Assembly: GCA_032433765.1 (NCBI GenBank) | Contig: JAVIAB010000046.1 | Coordinates: 63,204,232 to 63,268,231, forward strand | Reading direction: 5' to 3' | Source of the DNA: Megaustenia siamemsis | Taxonomy: Eukaryota; Mollusca; Gastropoda; Stylommatophora; Ariophantidae | Length of the DNA stretch: 64,000 bases | Shown here: positions 34,654 to 44,919 of the stretch, piece after piece | How positions within the stretch are numbered: the first letter of the stretch is position 1 | Layout of the letters: each line of letters starts with the position of its first letter | Notes under the pieces: generated by a model | What the model was told of the DNA's origin: nothing | The model's input: only the letters and a program-made list of their open reading frames with translations | Database searches by the model: none | Made by a program: the position numbers and the translations under genes

Positions 34654-35757
34654 CAAACTACGAGAGAAGAGAATACAAGCTATGAGAGAAGAGAATACAA
34701 ACTATGAGAGAAGAGAATACAAACTATGAGAGAAGAAAATACAAGCTATGAGAGAAGAAAATACAAGCTATGAGAGAAGAAAATACAAACTATGAGAGAA
34801 GAAAATACAAGCTATGAGAGAAGAAAATACAAGCTATGAGAGAAGAAAATACAAACTATGAGAGAAGAAAATACAAGCTATGAGAGAAGAAAATACAACT
34901 ATTAGAGAAGATAATACTAACTATGAGAGAAAAAATTCATACTATGAGAGAAGAAAATACGAACTATGAGAGAAGAAAATACAAACTATGAGACAAGAGA
35001 ATACAAAAGTATGAGAGAAGAAATTACAAGTTATGAGAGAAGAAATAGAGACTATAAGACAAGCAATACAAGCCATGAGAGAAGAAAATACAATCTATGA
35101 GAGAAGCAATATAAGCTATGAGAGAAGAAAACACAAGCTATGAGAGATGAAAATACAAACTATGAGAGAAGAAAATACAAACTATAAGAGAAGAAAATAC
35201 AACTATTAGAGAAGTTAACACTATGAGAGAAAAAATTCAAACTATGAGAGAAGAAAATATAAACTATGAGAGAAGAAAATATAAACAATGAGAGAAGAAA
35301 TACAAACTATGAGAGAAGAGAATACAAAAGTATAAGAGAAGAAATTGAAAGTTATGAGAGAAGAAATACAAACTATAAGAGAAGCAATACAAGCTATGAG
35401 AGAAGAAAATACAAGCTATGAGAGAAGCAATACAAGCAATAAGAGAAGAAAATACAAACTATGAGAGAAGAAAATGCAAACTATGGAGAAGAAAATACAA
35501 ACTATGAGAAGAAAATACAAACTATGAGAGAAGAAAATACAAACTATGAGAGAAGAAGATAAATACTATGAGAGAAGAAAATACAAACTATGAGAGAAGA
35601 ATATACAAACTATGAGAGAAGAAAATACAAACTATGAGAGAAGAAAAAACAAACTATGAGAGAAGAAAATATTAACTATGAGAGAAGAAAATACAAACTA
35701 TGAGAGTAGATACAAACTATGAGAGAAGAAAATACAAACTATGAGAGAAGAAAATAC
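34649..35757. repeat. 22-bp minisatellite, right block
   Basis: The same unit as 32575-33052, about 50 copies, more diverged in its middle (about 34890-35480) and more regular near the right end, where it abuts the LINE at 35758. Confidence 0.95.
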
Positions 35758-37485
35758 AATCTGCCAGTCAAATAAAATGGGTCAAAGAACCTAAGCAAAA
35801 GAATTGGACAAAATTCGGACAAAACATGAGCAGGGACTTCAAGACAGCAACAAGAGATTTCTACAGAGCAGTAAAAGCCACAAGAGCGAAAAGAAAACCA
35901 TGATCCTACTGAGCTGATATATGACAAGGACGGACAGCCAATATCCAATAAACAATGTATGCAACATAGATGGAAAGAATATTTTGAAAACCTGTTAAAC
36001 ATACCAACTACCAATAAGACAACAAAAACCACGCTAGAGCTCACAAATACTGAACCCAACATCATGAAAGAGGAAATCGAAGAAGTAATCAAATATGCAC
36101 CAAGAAATAAAGCACCGGGGATAGATAACATACCAATAGAAATAATAGCAGCAGCAGATGAAACAGGAGTGACATGGCTACACAGAATATTTAATGCAGC
36201 ATGGCACCAACAACAAGCCCCAGAAGAATGGCAACAGGCAATCATCATAAGGATATGGAAAAAGAAAGGTAGCAAAAGAGACTGCAATCAATATAGAGGT
36301 ATATCTCTTCTCAGCAATGTAGGAAAGCTATACGCCAAAATCTTGGAAAAAAGGCTGAGACCAATAATAGAACTACAGTTAAGTGATTCTCAAATGGGGT
36401 TACGAAAAAATCACAGGATATACTGACGCACTATTCACATTAAAACAGCTTGCAGAAAAAACGACAGAACACAATGAAAACGTTTACAAGGCCTTCATTG
36501 ACCAGGAAAAAGCATTTGACAGAGTAAACAGAGAACAACTCTAGGAGATACTAACAACATAGGGAGTAAGCCAACATCTAATCAACGTTATTAAAAGCCT
36601 CTACATCAACAGCAGCTGCAAGGTCAGAACAGCAACAGGCTACACAGACCACTTCGAAGTTAGATCAGGCGTAAGACAGGGGTGCGTACTATCCCCCCTA
36701 CTGTTTATTACATACATGGACCATATATGCAAGCTAGCCAACCCATTAGAGACAGAGGAGATCAACGAGCTTCTATTTGCAGACGACCAGGCACTAATAC
36801 ATGAAACAATAGAAGACCTACAAGAACACTTAAACAAACTCAACATCTTAGGCACAAAATACTAGGCAGACAACTAAAACAAGTAGAGGAATTCAAATAC
36901 CTAGGAAGTCTAATGACAAACGATAATTCTCAAACAGCAGAGATAGAATCAAGATGCAACAAAACTTGTCAAATCATCGGACAGTTATCACCACTATTGT
37001 CCAACAAGGAAATAACTCTGGAGGCAAAACGACCACTATACAACACAATCTTCATCCCAACGTTGTGCTACCAATGCCAGACCTGGACCCTAGATGCAAG
37101 AACAATAAGAAATATAACCTCTACAGAGATGAAATGTGTTAGACGAATGACAGGAAACAGTCTGAGAGATAAAATCAGAAATGAAGAACTGAGAAAAAAG
37201 CTAGGAATAGTCCCCCGCAATAGAATATATAAGGAAACAACAGATAAAATGGTTTGGCCACGTGACAAGGCAGAAAGATCAAAACACAACACAACGAACC
37301 TTCAACAAATGTTGTGAGAACACCAGACCCAAGGGTCGACCACGAAAAAGATGGATCGATGGAATATTAAAAGCACTTGGAAACATAACATCAGCAGATG
37401 CGAGCAGAAGAGCAAAAGACCGCAAATTATATATCCCCTCGACGCTGAAAGGCAGATGAGGAAGGAAAGAAGAAAAGGAAAAAAA
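35758..37485 (+). mobile_element. 5'-truncated RTE-like LINE (family C) with RT
   Basis: The longest family C copy. In order it encodes: MQHRWKEYFENLLN and the pre-RT helix (from 35959), NKAPGIDNIPIEIIAAA, PEEWQQAIIIRIWKKKGSKR, NQYRGISLLSNVGKLYAKIL, then in other frames KAFIDQEKAFDRVNREQL, VRSGVRQGCVLSPLLFITYM and the catalytic box LLFADDQAL (FADD at 36776-36787). After an internal deletion near 36860 it continues QLKQVEEFKYLGSLMTN, ECYQ-type TLCYQCQTWTLDARTIRN, MKCVRRMTGNSLRDKI, GRPRKRWIDGI and LYIPSTLKG. Stops at about 36542 and 36560 and several frameshifts make it inactive. The endonuclease region is absent. Confidence 0.92.
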
Positions 37486-37524
37486 AATGACAGTGACTAT
37501 TGTGCTCCCAGCTTTACACGCTTC

Positions 37525-38530
37525 GTGTGTTTGTGTTTGTGGTAATCATCTCATGTGTTTGTGGTAATCACCTCATGTGTTTGTGGTAATCATCTCATGT
37601 GTTTGTGTTTTTGGTAATCATCTCATGTGTTTGTGTTTTTGGTAATCATCTCATGTGTTTGTGGTAATCATCTCCTGTGTTTTTGGTAATCATCTCATGT
37701 GTTTGTGTTTGTGGTAATCATCTCATGTGTTTGTGGTAATCATCTCCTGTGTTTTTGGTAATCATCTCATGTGTTTGTGTTTGTGGTAATCATCTCATGT
37801 GTTTGTGTTTTTGGTAATCATCTCATGTGTTTGTGTTTTTGGTAATCATCTCATGTGTTTGTGTTTGTGGTAATCATCTCATGTGTTTGTGTTTTTGGTA
37901 ATCATCTCGTGTGTTTGTGTTTTTGGTAATCATCTCGTGTGTTTGTGTTTGTGGTAATCATCTCATGTGTTTGTGTTTTTGGTAATCATCTCATGTGTTT
38001 GTGTTTTTGGTAATCATCTCATGTGTTTGTGTTTTTGGTAATCATCTCATGTGTTTGTGTTTGTGGTAATCATCTCGTGTGTTTGTGGTAATCTTCTCAT
38101 GTGTTTGTGTTTGTGGTAATCATCTCCTGTGTTTTTGGTAATCATCTCATGTGTTTGTGTTTGTGGTAATCATCTCATGTGTTTGTGTTTGTGGCAATTA
38201 TCTCATGTGTTTGTGTTTGTGGTAATCATCTCATGTGTTTGTGGTAATCATCTCATGTGTTTGTGGTAATCATCTCATGTGTTTGTGTTTGTGGTAATCA
38301 TCTCATGTGTTTGTGGTTGTGGTAATCATCTCATGTGTTTGTGTTTGTGGTAATCATCTCGTGTGTTTGTGTTTGCGGTAATCATCTCGTGTGTTGTGGT
38401 AATCATCTCATGTGTTTGTGTTTGTGGTAATCATCTCATGTGTTTGTGTTTGTGTTAACCATCTCATGTGTTTGTGTTTGTGGACATCATCTCGTGTGTT
38501 TGTGTTTGTGGTAATCATCTCGTGTGTTCT
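37525..38530. repeat. 28/22-bp minisatellite
   Basis: The unit is TCATGTGTTTGTGTTTGTGG followed by TAATCATC (28 bp). A 22-bp form lacks TGTTTG. Forms with GTTTTTGG are interspersed. There are about 38 copies. It starts roughly 40 bp after the 3' end of the family C LINE. Confidence 0.95.
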
Positions 38531-38988
38531 ACTGGCTGTCTCTCGGGCTGTTCTCTACCTCACAGATGTGTCTGTGTGTCAAGCAGAAACACGTTAGTTC
38601 ACTCAGTGGAAATGTGATAAATTAACAACGATGCTTCCAGTATAACTACATCGGGATAACTCATTTGAATAAACGTAAAGCTACGTTAATTAATTGCTTC
38701 GTTTACGGGTAATTGTGCGAGTTGGATTGCCTGAGAAATGTCTGTAACGGTCCAAGTGAAAATGAACAAGGTCTCTACAACAATTTAAATACAAGACGTG
38801 TTTACTGCAGTCAATCATTGGCAGGATGCAGTCGATGATCGTGGACATGTTAAGCAGAGGTTGTGAACTCGGTGGGTTCCATCACTTCACACAAGTGTTT
38901 CTTGTATTAAATCGCTTAAATGTGGTCTTTGCTTACCGTTGCTGAGATAGTTCACCGCAACTGTTCTCGTGTTAGTGTTACTGTCCTG
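38531..38988. other. unique sequence, no gene recognised
   Basis: AT-balanced unique DNA. An acceptor-like CTCTACCTCACAG at about 38551-38563 is followed only by a very short open stretch. I see no supported exon on either strand. Confidence 0.5.
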
Positions 38989-39001
38989 TACGGGGTTAGT
39001 A

Positions 39002-39305
39002 CAGTTACCCGACTGGACTACCGACGTTCGGACAACCCGTGTTCGATTCCCGCTGGGAGCAGTGTGAGTTGTACTCGTGGTTGGAAAAAAAAAAAAAACC
39101 CCACTGTCGACCCAGCCGTTGGCAGAAATGGGTACCAGGGTATTACCCCGGGAAGGTGAGGAATGTCGCTTCGCATCTAAGTTTCGATGCTTGAGGCTAC
39201 ACTATACAGAAATATCCGAACATTTCTGGATAGGCGGCCGAGCACATATGGGTATATACTCGCGTGCTAAGATGCCGGTTCAAGTCTCGTACTTTACCTT
39301 ACCTT
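39002..39305 (+). mobile_element. tRNA-derived SINE with 13-bp target-site duplication
   Basis: TACGGGGTTAGTA occurs at 38989-39001 and 39306-39318. Inside, the left part is tRNA-like with a B box GTTCGATTCCC (39041-39051). An internal A tract (39085-39098) and a body with CCAGCCGTTGGCAGAAATGG follow. The right end is again tRNA-like (GGCGGCCGAGCACATATGGG and GGTTCAAGTCTC at 39278-39289). Two tRNA-like parts in one insert are unusual. The duplication and B boxes make a Pol III-derived retroposon very likely. Confidence 0.8.
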
Positions 39306-39390
39306 TACGGGGTTAGTATCGATTATTTTAAGAACCACTGGTGTAAATATTACATGCGAAAATAGGAGACAAACAAGAAGACTTAAATAG

Positions 39391-39475
39391 ACTTAGCAGC
39401 AATGACTTAGCAGCAATGACTTAGCAGCAATGACTTAGCAGCAATGACTTAGCAGCAATGACTTAGCAGCAATGC
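39391..39475. repeat. 14-bp repeat, 6 copies
   Basis: ACTTAGCAGCAATG is repeated six times without change, directly in front of a LINE fragment. Confidence 0.95.
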
Positions 39476-39690
39476 AATATGAAAACAGACACCAGCAGGA
39501 CAGAAGTTATGAGAATTGGAAAAGAAAAGAACATCAACAGAGCAATAGGCGGCAGACAATTAAAACAAGTAGAGGAATTTAAACACCTGGGAAGTCTAGT
39601 GACAAACAATTCATAAACAGCAGAGATAGACTCAGGATGAAACAAAGCTTGTCAAATCATTGGACAGCTATCACCACTGCTGTCCAGAAA
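39476..39690 (+). mobile_element. internal LINE fragment (family C)
   Basis: It encodes MKTDTSRTEVMRIGKEKNIN, GGRQLKQVEEFKHLGSLVTN, AEIDSG and ACQIIGQLSPLLSRK with stops. It includes the stretch deleted from the copy at 35758-37485. Its 3' break is followed at once by an opposite-strand fragment of the same family. Confidence 0.82.
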
Positions 39691-39699
39691 GATCATAAT

Positions 39700-40440
39700 T
39701 TGTTTGTTTCCTGCCACATTTGCCTTTCAGCGTTGATGGGAGATATAGTTTGTGATCTGGTGCTCTTCTGATAGCCTGTACTAGTGTTTCTAATATTCCA
39801 TCAATCCATCTTTTGCTCTTCTGTTAGCCTGTACTAGTGTTTCTAATATTCCATCAATCCATTTTTTGCTCTTCTGTTAGCCTGTACTAGTGTTTCTAAT
39901 ATTCCATCAATCCATCTTTTGCTCTTCTGTTCGCCTGTACTAGTGTTTCTAATATTCCATCAATCCATCTTTTGCTCTTCAGTTAGCCTGTACTAGTGTT
40001 TCTAATATTCCAACAATCCATCTTTTGCCCTTCTGTTAGCCTGTACTAGTGTTTCTAATATTCCATCAATCCATCTTTTGCTCTTCTTTTAGCCTGTACT
40101 AGTGTTTCTAATATTCCAACAATCCATCTTTTGCCCTTCTGTTAGCCTGTACTAGTGTTTCTAATATTCCATCAATCCATCCTGTTCATGGTCGACCCTT
40201 GAACCTCATGTTCTCGCAACATTTATTAAAGGTTCGTTGTGTTGTTTCTATCTTATCACAAGGCCAGAGCATCTTATCTGTTGCTTCTTTATGTCTTCTA
40301 TGGCGGAAACTATTCCTAGCTTTTTTCTCAGTTCTTGATTTCTGACTTTATCACTCAGACTGTTTCCAATCATTCGTCTAACACATTTCATCTCAGTAGA
40401 GGTTATTATTCATGCATTTCAAGTCTAGGACTATCATTGG
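39700..40440 (-). mobile_element. LINE 3' fragment (family C) with internal 53-bp array
   Basis: The minus strand carries the 3' end (LYIPSTLKG equivalent at about 39720-39750), the KRWIDGI segment, then upstream TFNKCC, AERS, MVWP, LRKKLGI, VRRMIGNSLSDKV and MKCVRR equivalents out to about 40415 and the TLCYQ/NVVLP equivalent at about 40440. The segment 39761-40193 is a tandem expansion of 53 bp of this coding region. Confidence 0.85.
39761..40193. repeat. 53-bp minisatellite seeded in a LINE, about 8 copies
   Basis: The unit is TGCTCTTCTGTTAGCCTGTA, CTAGTGTTTCTAATATTCCA and TCAATCCATCTTT. On the minus strand it reads KRWIDGILETLVQANRR, the GRPRKRWIDGI segment of family C. The flanks on both sides continue the LINE, so the array arose by duplication within the inserted element. 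Confidence 0.93.
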
Positions 40441-40985
40441 TAGCACAACGTTCAAGTGACCTTTCTGTACAATAACCTCAGCTTGTAGCACAACGTTCAA
40501 GCGACTTTTCCGGACAACACCATCAGTGGGTAGCACAACATTCAAGTGACTTTTCCGGACAACACCATCAGCGGGTAGCACAACGTTCAAGCGACTTTTC
40601 CGGACAACACCATCAGCGGGTAGCACAACGTTCAAGCGACTTTTCCGGACAACACCATCAGTGGGTAGCACAACATTCAAGTGACTTTTCCGGACAACAC
40701 CATCAGCGGGTAGCACAACGTTCAAGTGACTTTTCCGGACAACACCATCAGCGGGTAGCACAACGTTCAAGCGACTTTTCCGGACAACACCATCAGCGGG
40801 TAGCACAACGTTCAAGTGACTTTTCCAGACAACACCATCAGTGGTAGCACAACGTTCAAGTGACTTTTCCGGACAACACCATCAGCGGGTAGCACAACGT
40901 TCAAGTGACTTTTCCACACAACACCATCAGTGGGTAGCACAACATTCAAGTGACTTTTCCGGACAACACCCTCAGCGGGCATGCT
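40440..40985. repeat. 45-bp minisatellite seeded in a LINE, about 12 copies
   Basis: The unit is GTAGCACAACGTTCAAGCGA, CTTTTCCGGACAACACCATC and AGTGG. Its left border, ATTGGTAGCACAACGTT, equals the reverse complement of the family C sequence at about 37062-37078, so it starts inside the LINE relic at 39700-40440. A 45-bp period keeps frames open on both strands (NVVLPADGVVRKSHL), which is an artefact. Confidence 0.93.
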
Positions 40986-41187
40986 CAAGAGTATCGGTGG
41001 TGACATTTAGGCCAACACAGAACGGAGGTCCTCAGATGCTGCACGTTGAGGGAATATATTGAGGAGGGCATCTGAGGTCCCATTGAGTTGTAGAGCAATG
41101 GTCTGTCTCATAAATGGAGCAAAAAGTCATCGTTATTAAACTGTGTCCTCTCTTGTATTTTAATTAAGTCATTCAAGAACAGAGATT

Positions 41188-41448
41188 AAAAAAAAAAAAG
41201 TAAAGTACCCCGTCACGCCAAGTGGCGTATAGGGAATATGGTGTTAGTGACCATAAATTTTACAGACCTTCAGCACATGATTTTTGGGGTAATGTGGTCG
41301 GTATTACGCCCGTGCCGCTTCACTTTCCAAGAAAAAATCGGGTTCCCATTGAAGGCTGGGTGAACCCGGAAGCCGTCGGTTGGGATTGAACCCTAACCCT
41401 TGTCCTTTGTAGTCCAGTTCACTAACCACTGAGCTAACGCGGCTCCCC
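41188..41448 (-). mobile_element. tRNA-derived SINE with target-site duplication
   Basis: AAGAACAGAGATT (with a preceding C) flanks the insert at 41174-41187 and 41449-41462. On the minus strand it opens GGAGCCGCGTTAGCTCAGTG, with an A box TAGCTCAGTGGTTAGTG (41424-41440) and a B box GGTTCAATCCC (41382-41392). A body and a T-rich/A-rich tail at 41188-41200 follow. This is a textbook tRNA-derived SINE; the partner LINE is not identified. Confidence 0.9.
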
Positions 41449-41493
41449 CAAGAACAGAGATTGGCTGCAGTAATATTATGTCCACGTGATACC

Positions 41494-41499
41494 TTTAAT
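41494..41499 (-). promoter_or_regulatory. possible ATTAAA polyadenylation signal
   Basis: ATTAAA on the minus strand lies about 52 nt after the stop codon of the exon ending at 41551. Its position fits a 3' UTR signal, but the hexamer is common in AT-rich DNA. Confidence 0.3.
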
Positions 41500-41550
41500 T
41501 AATTTGAAAATAAAAACAAACAATAGATTGCTTAAATGTCTCTCTTTTCT

Positions 41551-41842
41551 CTAGGGCTCAATCCGGTAGCCTAATGCGGGGACCATACAGAACTCAGTTG
41601 CAAATGTTCGGTTTGTGCTGATGAGGGAGTTGAACGAACTTGCTGTTGCCATTTTCAACATCGACACCTTGACCTTGGCATTTTTACAGTTGCTAACGCT
41701 TAGGGTGCCGGATGATTCAGAGTAGATGCCAATGACGTCACTTTCTTTCACCTCAAACTGTTTGGTTGCAGGAACATTATAAGGCAATCTCCAGCCAGGT
41801 ATGCACGTGACAGTGTTGGAGCCGACATACACGTAAACATTG
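41551..41842 (-). CDS. terminal coding exon of an uncharacterised, probably secreted protein
   Basis: On the minus strand an acceptor ACTCTCCACAG precedes 292 nt open to a TAG at 41551. The first base completes the AG left by the exon at 45318-45404 to give AGC (Ser). The 96 residues start NVYVYVGSNTVTCIPGWRLP and continue with NVPATKQFEVKESDVIGIYS, a run around SGTLSVSNC, an N-glycosylation sequon NRT and a final ALGYRIEP. The F-x-V-x-x-x-D-x-I-G-x-Y pattern recalls a beta-rich extracellular domain common in mollusc and other invertebrate proteins, from memory and without a search. Codon use is ordinary, with no stop in 96 codons. The intron to the previous exon is 3.5 kb and full of LINE-derived arrays. 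Confidence 0.75.
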
Positions 41843-41954
41843 CTGTGGAGAGTCACGTGTTTTAGTCATATGGTAGGGTAAGGTGGGAAAGATAAAATAA
41901 ATAGAATTAGAATATCAATAATATTTTGACTTTACACAGTTGCATCTTATTCTT

Positions 41955-42880
41955 CTACTTCTTCCCTTTAACTCCTATGTAGCATCGGTCTTCAACAAAC
42001 ACTTTCAGCTCCCAGTAGAGCATAGGTCTTCAACAAACACTTTCAGCTCCCAGTAGAGCATAGGTCTTCAACAAACACTTTCAGCTCCCTGTGTAGCATC
42101 GGTCTTCAACAAACACTTTCAGTCTCCAGTAGAGCATAGGTCTTCAACAAACACTTTCAGCTCCCTGTGGAGCATAGGTCTTCAACAAACACTTTCAGCT
42201 CCCAGTAGAGCATAGGTCTTCAACAAACACTTTCAGCTCCCTGTGTAGCATCGGTCTTCAACAAACACTTTCAGCCTCCAGTAGAGCATAGGTCTTCAAC
42301 AAACACTTTCAGCTCCCTGTGGAGCATAGGTCTTCAACAAACACTTTCAGCTCCCAGTAGAGCATAGGTCTTCAACAAACACTTTCAGCTCCCAGTAGAG
42401 CATAGGTCTTCAACAAACACTTTCAGCTCCCTGTGTAGCATCGGTCTTCAACAAACACTTTCAGCTCCCAGTAGAGCATAGTTCTTCAACAAACACTTTC
42501 AGCTCCCAGTAGAGCATAGGTCTTCAACAAACACTTTCAGCTCCCAGTAGAGCATAGGTCTTCAACAAACACTTTCAGCTCCCAGTAGAGCATAGTTCTT
42601 CAACAAACACTTTCAGCTCCCAGTAGAGCATAGGTCTTCAACAAACACTTTCAGCTCCCAGTAGAGCATAGGTCTTCAACAAACACTTTCAGCTCCCTGT
42701 GTAGCATAGGTCTTCAACAAACACTTTCAGCTCCCTGTGTAGCATAGGTCTTCAACAAACACTTTCAGCTCCCAGTAGAGCATAGGTCTTCAACAAACAC
42801 TTTCAGCTCCCAGTAGAGCATAGGTCTTCAACAAACACTTTCAGCTCCCAGTAGTGCATAGGTCTTCAACAAACACTTTA
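41955..42880. repeat. 38-bp minisatellite seeded in a LINE, about 24 copies
   Basis: The unit is CAGCTCCCAGTAGAGCATAG followed by GTCTTCAACAAACACTTT. The single-copy source is visible at 44940-44980 and 27958-27996. Variants CCTGTGTAGCATCGG and CCTGTGGAGC recur in order, showing block duplication. Confidence 0.95.
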
Positions 42881-43029
42881 CAAGCCATTCTGTTTCTGGT
42901 CATTCTCTTAAGACCGTCACATGTCTTCCCCATTATCTTCATCTCCGCTTACATCTGTCTTCTCCAAGTATTATGTTGACCCTCCAGTTCGTCTTCACCC
43001 ATGGGATTCCAAAACGGACCTGTCATGTA

Positions 43030-43700
43030 ATACTTTCTTTTGGCTTCAGCAGTGTTTTTCCTATAAAGGGTATGTCGTTTAATACCTTCAGTTGATTTCA
43101 GCAGTGTGTTTCCTATAAAGGGTATGTCGTTTAATACCTTCAGTTGATGATTTCAGCAGTGTGTTTCCTATAAAGGGTATGTCGTTTAATACCTTCAGTT
43201 GATTTCAGCAGTGTGTTTCCTATAAAGGGTATGTCGTTTAATACCTTCAGTTGATGATTTCAGCAGTGTGTTTCCTATAAAGGGTATGTCGTTTGATACC
43301 TTCAGTTGATTTCAGCAGTGTGTTTCCTATAAAGGGTATGTCGTTTAATACCTTCAGTTGATTTCAGCAGTGTTTCCTATAAAGGGCATGTCGTTTAATA
43401 CCTTCAGTTGATTTCAGCAGTGTGTTTCCTATAAAGGGTATGTCGTTTAATACCTTCAGTTGATTTCAGCAATGTGTTTCCTATAAAGGGTATGTCGTTG
43501 AATACCTTCAGTTGATTTCAACAGTGTGTTTCCTATAAAGGGTATGTCGTTTAATACCTTCAGTTGATTCCAGCAGTGTGTTTCCTATAAAGGGTATGTC
43601 GTTTAATACTTTCAGTTGATTTCAGCAGTGTGTTTCCTATAAAGGGTATGTCGTTGAATACCTTCAGTTGATTTCAGCAGTGTGTTTCCTATAAAGGGTT
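43030..43700. repeat. 52/55-bp minisatellite seeded in a LINE, about 13 copies
   Basis: The unit is AATACCTTCAGTTGATTTCA, GCAGTGTGTTTCCTATAAAG and GGTATGTCGTTT. Some copies carry an extra GAT. The source segment matches 28149 and 45129 in other family D copies. Confidence 0.94.
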
Positions 43701-43720
43701 TGTGTAAAAGGTTTAGAACT

Positions 43721-43963
43721 TCAGAAGAAAAACAATCTGTAGAGGGTTTTCACGAGCTCCAGGCACAGAATAAAATATCTGTTCCACCGCTGCAATTTAT
43801 ATAAACCAGCAGCAAGATCCCCATTTCTACCGCGGAATGTGACCTTAGTCTTATCACATGTGAAGTCGGTCTCAGCAAGAGCTTCTTTACACATGAAGAC
43901 CTTACATGTACTAACTGTTATCAAATCAGATGGTTCTCCCCTATGTTTTTCAACCCTTACCAC
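43721..43963 (-). other. orphan open frame, possible exon or pseudogene
   Basis: A minus-strand frame of about 80 codons, with GTG at 43963 rather than ATG, reads RVEKHRGEPSDLITVSTCKV, FMCKEALAETDFTCDKTKVT and FRGRNGDLAAGLYKLQRWNR and ends hydrophobic (YFILCLELV). It has four cysteines and ordinary codon use. It lies between the two exons of the 41551-45404 gene, on the same strand. An acceptor-like GACTTTCAG lies about 20 bp upstream, but a stop separates it in this frame. I recognise no family. It could be an alternative exon, a relic or chance. Confidence 0.25.
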
Positions 43964-44144
43964 ACTTGAATCTTATATTTCTGAAAGTCAAACATCTAGT
44001 AAACGACTCGAAGAGCAAGGAACAACTTAGCGACGTGACGTCTCCAACGAGATGAGCCCGATTTGGAAAATATAATTGTACAGAACCTCATAACTGACCT
44101 GCTGCCTGTTTCAATATTTTACTTGATAAATATAACAACGTATT
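43964..44144. other. unique intronic sequence
   Basis: No feature is seen. It is intronic if the two flanking minus-strand exons are joined. Confidence 0.5.
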
Positions 44145-44513
44145 ATAATGTCATTTGTAGACAATAACAACATAATATAATGTCATTTGTAGACAATAAC
44201 AACATAATATAATGTCATTTGTAGACAATAACAACAAAATATGTCATTTGTAGACAATAACAACAAAATATAATGTCATTTGTAGACAATAACAACAAAA
44301 TATAATGTCATTTGTAGACAATAACAACATAATATAATGTCATTTGTAGACAATAACAACATAATATAATGTCATTTGTAGACAATAACAACATAATATA
44401 ATGTCATTTGTAGACAATAACAACATAATATAATGTCATTTGTAGACAATAACAACATAATATAATGTCATTTGTAGACAATAACAACATAATATAATGT
44501 CATTTGTAGACAA
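44145..44513. repeat. 32-bp minisatellite, about 11 copies
   Basis: The unit is AATGTCATTTGTAGACAATA followed by ACAACATAATAT. The last copy runs into the LINE at GTAGACAA, which equals the family A sequence at 18189-18196. The array may have grown from the LINE's 5' break. Confidence 0.94.
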
Positions 44514-44895
44514 CTAAATGAAAAGACCATTTAAAGGTTGCAAAGATAGGAATTCTGAGAGGAATGTTGAGAGTTCCCTGGACAGATAAAATGACAAACA
44601 AGGACATTCTCAGAGAGGCCAACACAAAAAGGGAGCTCATAAGAAACATCAGGAAGGAACAATCAACATCTTTCGGGCACTTCATGAGAAGAGGGAACTT
44701 GGAATACTTGGTTACAGCTGGCAAAATCGAGGGAAAGAGAGACCGTAGACGAAAAAGAGAGAAAATACTATATAATTTGGTGTAATGGCACGGAAAACAG
44801 TCGACAACAGAACAGATATAATCTACAGTGGATAGAGAATCCTGGAACGACATGATAGCTTATGCCAACTGATATGGCACATGATGATGATGGCC
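44508..44895 (+). mobile_element. 5'-truncated LINE (family A)
   Basis: It encodes MLRVPWTDKMTNKDILREAN, TKRELIRNIRKEQSTSFGHF, MRRGNLEYLVTAGKIEGKRD and, after stops, WHGKQSTTEQI and MIAYAN, with an ATGATGATG tail at 44884-44892. It aligns with 18189-18570 throughout. Confidence 0.88.
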
Positions 44896-44919
44896 TGGGT
44901 TGATAGTTCCATTTACCTT

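Larger units (their letters stand above)
41943..43700 (-). mobile_element. LINE 3' fragment (family D) swollen by two internal arrays
   Basis: The minus strand follows the family D 3' end as at 27955 and 44920: terminal LCSTGS-type segment near 41960, then (42860-43060) KMMGKTCDGLKR-like sequence and the upstream part near 43040. Two stretches have expanded in tandem: 38 bp at 41955-42880 and 52 bp at 43030-43700. It lies in the intron between the exons at 41551 and 45318. Confidence 0.8.

Noticed and set aside
38551..38597. Plus-strand exon after CTCTACCTCACAG
   Set aside because: The open stretch is only a few codons and no donor or partner exon is seen.
39041..39051. A functional tRNA gene at the B box
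   Set aside because: There is no complete cloverleaf. The sequence is bounded by target-site duplications as part of a SINE.
39326..39340. AAGAACCACTG as the partner end of the hAT-like motif at 27855
   Set aside because: It is 11 kb away across many unrelated insertions, and the match is short.
40393..41006. NVVLPADGVVRKSHL repeat protein on the minus strand
   Set aside because: The 45-bp period of the array keeps the frame open. The sequence derives from a LINE in another frame.
41388..41402. CCCTAACCCT, resembling telomeric repeats
   Set aside because: It is part of the B-box region of the SINE and occurs once.
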